The position numbers and the translations under genes are program-made. The notes under the pieces were generated by a model that was not told the DNA's origin, made no database searches, and was given only the letters and a program-made list of their open reading frames with translations. Positions 20,501-28,438 of a stretch of 28,438 nucleotides of DNA are shown here, in pieces (the stretch's first letter is position 1; each line of letters opens with the position of its first letter). Source of the stretch: Diplocarpon mali (taxonomy: Eukaryota; Ascomycota; Leotiomycetes; Helotiales; Drepanopezizaceae); NCBI GenBank assembly GCA_024741835.1, contig JAENRP010000456.1:1-28438 (forward strand), read 5' to 3'.

Positions 20501-23069
20501 CCCTATATTACGCTAGGAACTTAAGATAACCCTTTAATTGATCGAAAAGGGAGAGAGAGCTTAGAATGCTAAGTTCGAAAGCATTTTCGAGGAATTAAAG
20601 CTTATCGTAAGGCCGAATACAATCACTGCAAAAGAAGCTACTATATAAGAAGAGCCTATATTATAGATTAACACTATTCTATAGCCTTTAACTAATAATA
20701 TAAAAGGCTTTAACTTAAATCCAAATTCTTTAAGAGACTTGCTTAGAAACTCAAAGGTAGAAGCAAGCAAATTAAAAGCCACTTCGCTAATCTTTAAAAA
20801 GGTAAATAGCAACTAAAGCTTAAGGGTAATAATTCCTTATAAAAGCCCTATTAAAGAAGGAACTGTAGACAACTCTAAGGGAGTCTCTAAAGATAAGTTC
20901 TATAAGGCGATCGGCAGATCTCTAGCTACTATTTTATATAAGAATAAAGATGGCTTAAGGGCTTTAAGATAAAGTCTTTAATTATAAAGGCAAGCCCTAG
21001 TAAACTTTAGTAAAAGGCTAGAGGCACTACCGCCAAGATCTAAGAGGAGCTCTAATAGTCTTATAAGAAGCGACCTAGTAAAAGGAATAGGCCCTAATAA
21101 TATAATACCTTAAGTTATAATATTAGCTTAAAGACTATAGGCTTAAAAGATAGAGCTACCTAGACTTTTAAAGGAACCTTTAATAATAATAAAAATAGAA
21201 GAGGAGACTTATAAAGAAAAGCACAAGGAGGAACTCCCTCTTCTTAAGCAAAAGAGGATAAGACGCTTAAGCGTTAAGCAATAGGAGACTTTAAAAGTAT
21301 ATACTACTACTTTAAAGTATATACTCTTTTAAAGTAATATTAATTTACCCTACTCTTTATATGCGCAAGAGTTTATATTAACCTTTTAAGTAAATGAATA
21401 AATAAAGGAGGATAGGAAGGACTATTTAACAGTTTATATAGTTATTAAAGCTGCAGTTGATAATCGGGCAAAGGATAGAGCGCAATCTCTTAACTGCCTA
21501 TAGCACTAAGGCTTTCTACTAAAGCCTTTAAAAGGATGGCTAGACCTAGAGAAGCACCCTTTTAGCGAACGATTTAAGGAAAGAGGGCGTTAGGAGATTA
21601 AGAATTTAAAATCTCAAAGTTACTAGAGAATTATATAAAAGGATTACTCGAAACCCCTACTAATACTATTAAAATAGGTTTTTACTTATAAGGTTAATAG
21701 CTCTAGCGAGCTTTTAAAGTGCCGATTATAGCTAATTATATAAAGGGATCTTTAAGATAAAGCTTTAATTTTCTCAACTTATATAGCTATACTTATAGTA
21801 AGGTCTTTTAAAGTATTAATAGCGCTTACTATATACTTCGATATAGAAGTAAAGCAGTTCGATATTATTAACGCATTTATCAACGCTCCTAAAGACCTAA
21901 GGAGTACTTTAGTCATATGCTTCCTATTAAATGGCTTTAAGCGCCCTAGTATAGTAGTAGAATTGGACTGCGCGCTCTATAGGCTAAAAGACTCTCTAGC
22001 ACTATAGTATAGGAACTTCGCAAGAATGCTTAAAGGCCTTTAACTTAAGCTATTAAGCAAGGAGACTTATATTTTTATAACAAAGGATTATATAGTCTTT
22101 ATAGCATTTTATATTAATAATATTTAAGTGTTATATAAGGCCTTTAACCTAGATCAGGCGACTTATCTAATTAAAGACTTAAAGAGGGCGTACAAGCTTA
22201 CTATTATAAGAGATATCTCCTAGTTCCTTAGAATAAGGATTATTTAAGATAAGAAGGCAAAGAGGATCTCCTTAGTTTATAATACTTATATTAAGAAGAT
22301 CGCTCAAAAGTTCGAAGCTAATATAAGGAGAGTGCCTAGTATTCTATTGCTAAAGAAGGAGTTTGTTAAGAACTTAAGGTAAGCTTCCTTAGAAAAGGTA
22401 AAAGAGTACTAAGAAAAAATAGGCTCTATTCTTTATATAGCAATTATAATACACTTAGATATTGCGTTCGCAGCCTTTTAATTATCTTTCTTCCTAACTA
22501 ATCCAAGCTTTAAGTACCTTTTAACCGCGGACTAGACGCTTTAATACCTATATAGTATATGCTTCTTAGGAATTGCCTATAGCTTTAAGGCTAGGGAATA
22601 CCAATTGGTTGTATCTTTAAATGCTTCTTTTAAAGATAATCAAAAGACCTATAGATCCTCTTAAGGATACGTCTTCTTCTTATTTAAAGGACCGATTATT
22701 TAGAAAGCGAATCGCTAAGCGACTATTACGCTCTCTTCTACTAAAGTAGAACTCTATAATATAGTTTCTATTGCAAAGGAGATAATAGCTATAAAACGCC
22801 TCTTTAAAGAGATTCGCATAGACTCCTTCTTTAAATAGAATATATATTATAATAATTAATAGACGATTCGGCTAATTATTATAAAGAATAAGAAGATTAA
22901 GATAAGCCTTTAATATATTAAAATCAGTAATATATAGATCTGCTAAGAGTATTAAAGAAGAAGCTTTTAAATAATCTACCTTCCTATTAGGAAGATGCAC
23001 GCAAATAGGCTTATTAAAAACCTAAACTACTAAAAGTTTAAAAGCTTTATTTATTTATTAAACTTTTAA
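17580..23069 (+). pseudogene. Copia Gag-PR-IN-RT-RH polyprotein relic B (inner element, full domain set)
   Basis: Repeats relic A up to about 21302 at an offset of 4145 bp, then continues. RT: QFDIINAFINAPKDLRST near 21845-21905 and LDCALYRLKDSLAL near 21965-22005 match the Copia 'D-V-x-x-A-F-L-x-G' and 'L-x-K-A-L-Y-G-L-K-Q' blocks. The catalytic Y-V-D-D reads Y-I-N-N at about 22111-22122, so both Asp are lost. RNase H: ATITLSSTKVELYNIVSIAK near 22720-22780 and MHANRLIKNLNY near 22996-23030, equal to the Copia 'A-D-x-L-T-K' end. TAA at 23067-23069 fits the natural C-terminus. Most other stops are former Gln or Trp codons by inference. The protein would have carried out a full Copia life cycle before decay. 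Confidence 0.9.
23031..23068. terminator. 11-bp inverted repeat over the end of the Copia pol frame
   Basis: TAAAAGTTTAA at 23031-23041 and its exact reverse complement at 23058-23068 can pair around a 16-nt loop and overlap the last codons of pol. The sequence shows a hairpin; a role in termination or 3' processing is only a guess, and such AT-only pairing can arise by chance in this composition. Confidence 0.25.
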
Positions 23070-24559
23070 AGCTTTTAAATAATTGTTTAATAACTCGCAC
23101 TTATTAATAAGTAGTCACTTATTATTAAGAGACTTATACTTATAAGCTCTTACTCTCTTATAATTACATTTATTTGTTTTCTCTTATAAAGTGCACTATA
23201 GAAGCTTTTCCTTTTTTAAAAATATAAGAATAGGTAATATTCCTAAGCTACTATTATAAGGCGCAACCCTCTCTTAGATTCTCCTAGCTAGGGCTAGGAG
23301 CTAAGATGCTATAGCTAAGAGCTCTATATAGATCTCCTTTTAAAAGAGGCCTATTGGTACTCCTTTGGCCAAAGGCCTGCTGGCAAATATATTAGCAATA
23401 GTAGGGGCAAAGGCGAGGGGTATAGTAAGGGTAATAAGAGCAAAGGCGGTAAGGGCGGCGGCGAGGATAGGCGTAGCAATAGCAAGGGCTAAGGAGATAA
23501 ATAAAGAGACTATAGCAGCAGCTGTAATAGCAGAGGCAAAGGGGATAGGAGCAGCGGCAATAGCAATAGGGGCGAACGGGTCTAAGCTAAAGGGCTTAAG
23601 AGCAAATAAGAACGGTATACTAAAAGCAAGGGAGGTAGTAATACTACTACTTATAAGAGTAGTAGGCCCTTTTAATACTAGGGTCCGATCGCTCCTATCT
23701 TTTAAAATTAGCTTAAAACTTAATAAGACTTAATAAATGTACTATAAAAGCTTTAAAGCGCACCCTTTACTATATTAAGCAATAGTACTACCTCCTTTTT
23801 AAAGGCGCCGCAGGCGCAGGCCGATATAACAGCCTCTTAAGAGGCAAAGAGAAGTCCATTAGCCTACTAGCAGCTATTGCTTAATACTATATAATAAATA
23901 TAATATATACCAAAGGTACTATTAAAGTACTAACAATCGAGATTGCTAGTACTCTTATATGCGATGCAATATACGCACGCATTATCGCGCTCTATTATAA
24001 GCTTAAGCATATAGTATATAGCAGGGGCAAGGCTCTTAGGTAGCGGCAGTAGCAGCAGAGGCGGCGGTAGCAGTAAGGGCAATAGCAGCAGCGGCTTATT
24101 GCCTAGCAGGTACTAGGACAATTGCGCTAGGGTTACAGCTCTTAAAGGAGCGCTAGCAACTTAGCGCAAAGTTAGTATAACGCAAGGTATAGGGACTCTA
24201 AGGGTCTTACTTTATAAGAGCAGCTAAGGCTATAATAAGCAGGAGTTCCTTTTATATTTAAAAATTATTAGTATAAAGACGATATTTTTAAATAATAAAG
24301 GAGGGTTATTTTTAAAAAAAGGGAAGGAGAACCTCTGCGATAGAAATACTTTATAAAAAGCCTAATAGAGCATTAGTATAAAATCATAAAGATTCCTAAG
24401 CGCGCTTATTACTTATAGTAACCCTTCTTATTTTAAAAGGAACGACCTTTAAAAGGGCAGTATATAAGATAGAGCCTCTTTTTCTTATAATTGCTATTCT
24501 TTCTTTTATTTTATTTATATAGCTAAGCGATTCTAAGAGCATCGCTTAACTAAAGGGTA
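23070..24559 (+). other. 1.5-kb post-pol region of the Copia element
   Basis: Copia elements usually have a short stretch between RNase H and the 3' LTR; here there are about 1,490 bp. The part near 23340-24230 is visibly richer in G and C than its surroundings and still contains many CpA, TpG and CpG steps, so it looks less affected by RIP. The last bases before the LTR include TAAAGGG, a short polypurine run that could be the plus-strand primer. It may be a normal 3' extension of this family or sequence acquired by one copy; internal A is truncated and cannot tell. Confidence 0.6.
23235..24240 (+). pseudogene. Relic frame rich in Gly/Ser/Lys/Arg/Asn downstream of Copia pol
   Basis: One plus-strand frame (codons starting at positions divisible by 3) stays protein-like for about 1 kb if TAA/TAG are ignored. 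It begins around YYYKAQPSLRFS, then AYWYSFGQRPAGKYISNSRG near 23345-23405, a block GKGGGEDRRSNSKG near 23450-23490, SSSCNSRGKGDRSSGNSNRG near 23520-23575, GPIAPIF near 23680, and a second low-complexity block GSGSSSRGGGSSKGNSSSG near 24036-24095. Both blocks are in the same frame, which argues for one disordered, basic protein or domain. No family was recognised; a Gag-like nucleic-acid-binding tail or a captured host fragment are possible. A second frame near 24020-24200 is Gln/Arg-rich and also fairly open, so the frame is not certain. Confidence 0.4.
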
Positions 24560-24757
24560 TATTATATAAAATAGGCAGAGTCTCTACTTATTCTAAAGAC
24601 CCTCTATATGACTCTTGCTAAGTTATAGACTCTCCCTTTTCTTTCCGAAGTCTCCTTACCATATATATACTAGATAATAATATAATAAATCATCTTCATC
24701 TATATTAGCAAGCCTCCTAAGCGACCTAATAAAGGCCCTCCAGCCGACCGCACCATA
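24560..24757 (+). repeat. Copia 3' LTR (198 bp, proposed recombinant of two LTRs)
   Basis: Begins TATTATATAAAATAGGCAGA, which differs from the first LTR only by transitions, and ends CCGACCGCACCATA. It is followed directly by GGATT, the duplication that precedes the first LTR. No internal sequence follows, so it closes the composite and is not a separate insertion. Confidence 0.9.
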
Positions 24758-24762
24758 GGATT
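24758..24762. other. Right target-site duplication GGATT of the Copia composite
   Basis: Exact match to 13007-13011; pairs the outermost LTRs as the ends of one insertion. Confidence 0.85.
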
Positions 24763-25000
24763 AATTCCTTCTTCTTTAACTAGCTATTACATTCTTATAT
24801 TAGTTGGTTATTCCGAATGATAAGAAGCAGGAGTCTAATAATAAGAACTACTAGGTTAGCTTATAGTAGCCGAGTTTTACTTATTACTAAATTAAGGAAT
24901 ATAGTATTTTTCTTATAAAAGATTATTAATCCTAATTTTTAAGCTTTAGATTTAGAGTTTTATAAATTAGGTCTTAAGTTCCTTAATTTTAAAGTTAGAT

Positions 25001-25029
25001 CTTACTCTTAAGTTAGGCCTATAAGTGAA
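25001..25029. repeat. 29-bp palindromic repeat, copy 12
   Basis: Central A at 25015. The minus strand reads FTYRPNLRVRSN within a well-preserved Gag frame (VKKNLIVIP before, FKIKELKT after), so the insert does not break the frame. Confidence 0.8.
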
Positions 25030-26009
25030 AGGTATAACTATTAGGTTTTTCTTTACCTCTTTTATAACTTTTAAAGCCTTTAAGTATTCTTAGACTAGGC
25101 TTTTAAGGTCTTTAATATAAGAGGGTGTAAGGGCTTTTTCCTACTTTATAATATTAATAGTTCTCTTATTAAGATTTGATTTTAAAGCAAAGGCCAAGAA
25201 TTCCTTAAATAAGGTAAAGGTTATAGGGTCTTGCTTATCGATTTTAAAATGTTTAATAATCTTATTTTAAAGGCTAGTAAGTAATCTAAGTAAGAAAAGG
25301 CAGCCTCTTTTAACTTTACTAAGTATTTTCTAGCTAATTAAGGTATTTAATATATAAGTAAAAGTCCGATAGTAGTTCTTAAGTTCCTTAAGAGTTTAAG
25401 TGATTAGAACAAATTCCTTTAAGAAAGCTAAAGTATTACAAATCTGCTATCTATTAAATTCTTAGAATTTAGACTTAAGAGCCTTAATAAGGAGTTCTTA
25501 TAAACTATACGTTTTCCATTTAAAGAGGGATTTAATAATATCCTTACTTATATAATTATAATAGTAAGGAAGCTAAGAAATCATATCCTTTTATATAATA
25601 TTAAAATCGTAATAAGTTTCCTTATATTACTTAAGGAAATTAGTAATATTAGCTCTTATAAAGTAAGGAGCGCTAAAGGAACTAAAGAGGAGAAAGTGAT
25701 TAGTAATAGCCTTAAATATAGCTATTATTGTTTTATACTAACTGTCTAAGTTAATAGAATTTATAAAAGGCAAAGGGGAAGCTTTAATATTGCGAGATTA
25801 ATTACTAAAAGGAGTACTTCGAAATTTAAAAGGGCTTAAAGAACATTTAGAATCTGAGTCAATCTTAAAGTGATTAAGACAAATTTAAAAAGATTTAAAT
25901 AAAGGGTTAGTAAAAAGTTTAAAATTATTATTATTTTTAGTATTTTCTAATATTAATATTAAAAAAGTAAGTAGCAGTCTTAAATTATTTAAGGATATCT
26001 TTTTATTCT

Positions 26010-26038
26010 CCCACTTATAGGTTAGGCCTAAGAATAGA
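26010..26038. repeat. 29-bp palindromic repeat, copy 13
   Basis: Central A at 26024, core CTTATAGGTTAGGCCTAAGA. The minus strand reads ILRPNL-stop-VGE in one frame and FLGLTYKW in another; both flanking frames are locally open, so the frame used here is ambiguous. Confidence 0.65.
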
Positions 26039-26461
26039 ATTCCGGATTCTATTAAAAGTTTAATCTAAGTTTGCTAAGAGATTTTAAATAGGTGCTAAAT
26101 AGCTAATAGAAGCATTGCAACTAATTATAGTAAAATAAGGTTTACCTAATTAAAGACTAATTTCTAAGATAAGGTTTATATATAAGATTCTTCTTAGCCT
26201 TTAGGCCAATTCCTATTAGTCCTTAGAATAAAGGGGTCTCTAGAGACGATTCTAGGGCAGTTTTTAAAGTTCTATTAAGCTAAGGCAGCTGAATTATCAG
26301 ATTCGGATTTTTAAAGATTCTAAAGAGGCATTTCTAATTAGAGTTTATACTTAGTATTACTTAAGTACTCGAAACTACTACTATTTGAGATTGCTATTAT
26401 AAGGTTTATCAAACTTTTTATATTAAAAAGCCGAAAATTCCGAGAATCTTAGAGTTGAGGA

Positions 26462-26473
26462 GGAAAAAAAAAA
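26462..26473. repeat. Homopolymer A run in the Gypsy 5' region
   Basis: An uninterrupted run of about a dozen A on the plus strand (T on the element's sense strand) between the LTR-like end and the Gag start; probably untranslated leader. Confidence 0.7.
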
Positions 26474-26726
26474 ATAGGGGTTTTTCGAAGCAGAGCTAAA
26501 AAGGGAAAATCTAAGGTTATTAATAATTGCTAAATGAAAATCGATAGTTCTAAGTAATTAGGCAATTAAAGAGAGAGATATTAATGATTTTCGATACTAA
26601 TCGAAGTACTTAAAAGTGGTTTTTAAAGATGTTTTTCAAAAGGCCGGTCTCTTATTTGCAAACTAAAAGATTAATAAGATTATATAAGGACGGAAATCTC
26701 AAGAAATCGGTCCTTGCGTAGGTCAC

Positions 26727-26976
26727 TAATATAAAATAGAAGGGAGATAATATAAGAATAGGCCTAAGGGAAGACCTAAAAACAAAAGGAGGAAGCACTA
26801 TAAGCGGGCTCTCTTAGATAAGATATTAAGAATAAGTCCTAAGTATAGGATATATTCAGTACTTATAGCAACGCGCGCCTATCTCTATATATAGAAGATG
26901 GCCCTTTTATCCTCCTACTGTCCTGCGCCGATCATATGATATATATTACAAGACCTATCTATCTCAGGTCTCTATA
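26727..26976 (-). repeat. Probable Gypsy 5' LTR (about 250 bp)
   Basis: Inferred from position: it lies just upstream of Gag on the minus strand, shows no coding character, is less AT-rich than the flanks (CTGCGCCGATCATATGAT near 26923-26940) and begins exactly where homology of the second Gypsy copy stops. On the minus strand it would start near TATAGAGACC (original TG by inference) and end before GTGACCTACGC near 26722-26732. No second copy is present in the window, so LTR status cannot be proved. Confidence 0.45.
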
Positions 26977-28438
26977 CTACTTTTAAAGTAAGCTAGATGT
27001 CTTTTCTATTAGCTATTAGCTTATTAAAGGACGGCACCTTATCCAATTAAGCTTATATTAACTATTAGTATAATTAGCCTAGCGTCGGCTCTATAGTCTA
27101 TTTTAATCAGATATAGCACTTTAAGTAATACTTGCTTTAATTATTTTATAGCTTCCATTTGAAGTTCCTCTTATTAAAACTTAGCCCCTTTTTAAAATAA
27201 GGCATAAATAGGTACTACCTTTTTAATAAAATCCTTAATCTAAATGCAATAGTATACTATAATGCTAATAAATGCGCAAGCTTCTGTTATATTATTATAC
27301 CTCTTCTATTTATCAATTTTAAGTACTTTAGCCCTCTAAGGACTTCGGCTATTAGAATTAGTAATAAAACTAATAATTTCTATTAATAAAAGATAGTATT
27401 ATAACTTTAGACTAACTATTGCTCTTGCCCTTTCGAATTATATAAGTACCTAATTTAAGTTTTAAATGTATTCTATTATAAATCGTTATATATTAAGAAG
27501 AACTTCTTTATAATTATAGAATGATCTTAATCCTTTTACTCTTATATTATCTATATAATAGAGCGTAATATTAGGTATATAATCTACTAATATCTTATAG
27601 ATTACTTAAATAAATTGAGCAATTGAATTTATAGCCCTTTAAGGTAATCTTATTATTTAAAGTAGCTTAAGAGAGGTTTAAATTGCTATTATATCTTTTA
27701 ATTTAATATTAAGAATAAATTAGTTATATTTAAAGAAGAAGTTAATAAAAGAGCTATAGGTTAATCCTACGAATTTATTTAAGAACTTATCCATATTCGA
27801 AAGGATATTAGCGTCCTTAATAGTTACTTAGTTCATCTTTACTACTACTATTATTAATCTATAAGTTCCTTTCTCTTTTTTAGCAATTAAGAACTATTTA
27901 TTCTTATAAGGGCTATTATAGAACTTGAGAATACTTTACTTTAGCCTATCCTTTAATATTTCGATTACCTTTTCTTAAAGAGCTTTAAGGACTTTGAATA
28001 TTTTCTCTTATTAAGCTTTATAAAATATTATCTTAATCTTAATATAAGGCGTAACTTCTTTTTAAATCTAGCTTAGTTCTATTTAATTAAAAGCTAAGGC
28101 GTCCTTTCGATTTATTAAGGTTTTATAAAGTAGTTCGCATTCTTACTCTATTAAGTTATCTCTAATTTTTAATATATTAAAATGCTCTTTTATTAACTAA
28201 TATTTAATAAGTTTATTAGAAAATCTACTTATAATAAACTTATCGAATTTGCTACTTAGTTTCGAAGGTTAAAGCTTCTTATCTTATTTAAACTAATCAT
28301 CTAAGCTTTTAAGCTTTAAGCTATTAGAGATTCCCTAATCTACTAATTGTACTTTATCAGCTTTACTTTTATATATAGTTCGAATATTAGCTAGTATTAT
28401 ACTTCTCTACTTCTTTTCTTTTTTATTAAATCTTATAA
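26977..28438 (-). mobile_element. Second Gypsy copy: RT to start of RNase H, truncated
   Basis: Aligns with 9611-11070 of the first Gypsy along its length, almost entirely with C/T or G/A differences. The minus strand again shows the RT blocks, including the catalytic box reading Y-I-D-N near 27545-27560. At the low-coordinate end, homology stops at CTACTTTTAAAGTAAG, in the middle of RNase H (H-L-A-Y-F-K), and the LTR-like sequence starts. The element continues beyond the right edge of the window. The most likely reason for the break is that the first Gypsy inserted here. It carries no palindromic repeat, but none is expected in this interval. Confidence 0.85.

Larger units (their letters stand above)
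13012..24757 (+). mobile_element. Composite Ty1/Copia retrotransposon, nested self-insertion with three LTRs
   Basis: Order: LTR 13012-13209, internal A 13210-17156, LTR 17157-17354, internal B 17355-24559, LTR 24560-24757. All three LTRs are 198 bp. Internal A is the first 3.95 kb of internal B (offset 4145 bp) and stops at GTATA, the point where the middle LTR starts; B continues with RT and RNase H. The outer ends carry GGATT duplications, so the whole unit replaced one target site. The simplest history is an insertion of one Copia into another of the same family at GTATA, then recombination between the two right-hand LTRs that deleted the rest of the outer element. Domain order Gag-PR-IN-RT-RH is Copia. 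It appears less AT-rich and less mutated than the Gypsy it interrupts, consistent with being younger. Confidence 0.85.
24763..26450 (-). pseudogene. Gypsy Gag N-terminal relic, right of the Copia insertion
   Basis: On the minus strand a possible start near 26340 gives MPL-stop-NL-stop-KSESDNSAALA. Further on, FSAPYFIRANITNFLK-stop-YKETYYDFN near 25640-25690, LPYYYNYISKDIIKSLFKW near 25515-25590, LAFLKEFVLIT near 25390-25440 and LKSISKTL near 25230 match the layout of Gag proteins of fungal Gypsy elements ('A-P-Y-F-x-G-x-N-V-T-D-F-L' to 'Y-x-x-x-F'). TAA/TAG are frequent and the frame shifts at least once near 25900. The protein would form the particle shell. Two palindromic repeats lie within. 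It is the 5' half of the gene continued at 13006 and below. Confidence 0.8.

Noticed and set aside
23365..23733. Open plus-strand frame of 122 codons, rich in Ala, Ile and Lys
   Set aside because: It lies one frame off the Gly/Ser/Asn/Lys-rich frame of the low-complexity block. Its Ala-Ile repeats are the shifted reading of GGC/AGC/AAT-type triplets, and it begins with a TTG rather than ATG.
24560..24757. Last Copia LTR as an independent solo LTR
   Set aside because: A solo LTR should have its own duplication on both sides. GGATT is found only on its right and matches the left flank of the first LTR, so it is the 3' end of the composite.
13012..24757. Composite as a simple head-to-tail array made by LTR recombination or template switching
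   Set aside because: That would give LTR-complete internal-LTR-complete internal-LTR. Internal A lacks the whole RT/RNase H part and ends at a non-LTR point that is intact in B.

Overview
The window is a gene-dead, AT-rich block from a filamentous ascomycete (Pezizomycotina) genome. It is built of nested, degenerate repeats that look mutated by RIP (repeat-induced point mutation). The signs are: long reading frames recognisable as retroelement proteins but broken by many TAA/TAG and very few TGA codons; differences between repeat copies that are almost all C/T or G/A; few CpA/TpG dinucleotides; and catalytic Asp turned to Asn. No intact gene was found. Where relic proteins are quoted, reading a TAA/TAG as a former Gln or Trp codon is inference.

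Layout. (1) About 40-7369, minus strand: two tandem, homologous relic genes of about 1,100 codons each (period about 3.9 kb), family not recognised. A short purine-rich plus-strand relic lies between them. (2) About 7640-13006 and 24763-26976, minus strand: one Ty3/Gypsy-type element (LTR-like 5' end, Gag, retropepsin, RT, RNase H, integrase). (3) 13012-24757, plus strand: a Ty1/Copia-type composite inserted in the Gypsy gag region. It has three LTRs of 198 bp and is flanked by the 5-bp target duplication GGATT. It reads as one Copia inserted into another of the same family, followed by LTR-LTR recombination. (4) 26977-28438, minus strand: a truncated second Gypsy copy (RT to start of RNase H). 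Its broken end abuts the LTR-like end of the first Gypsy, suggesting another level of nesting.

The most unusual signal is a 29-bp palindromic repeat present at least 13 times in the two relic genes and the Gypsy element, and not seen in the Copia composite. The inferred ancestor is a 14-nt arm (TTGACTCGCAGGCC), one central base and the reverse complement of the arm. On the minus strand most copies stay in the host frame and read as variants of L-T-x-x-P-x-L-x-V; one, in the Gypsy pol, is read in a different frame. Three copies sit at equivalent places in the two paralogues and one is extra. This resembles, by analogy only, the in-frame palindromic elements known from Rickettsia.

A second oddity is a 1.5-kb stretch between the end of the Copia pol and its 3' LTR. 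It is GC-richer, less RIP-like, and keeps one frame rich in Gly, Ser, Lys, Arg and Asn.

All homology was judged by eye from translated motifs; no database search was possible.
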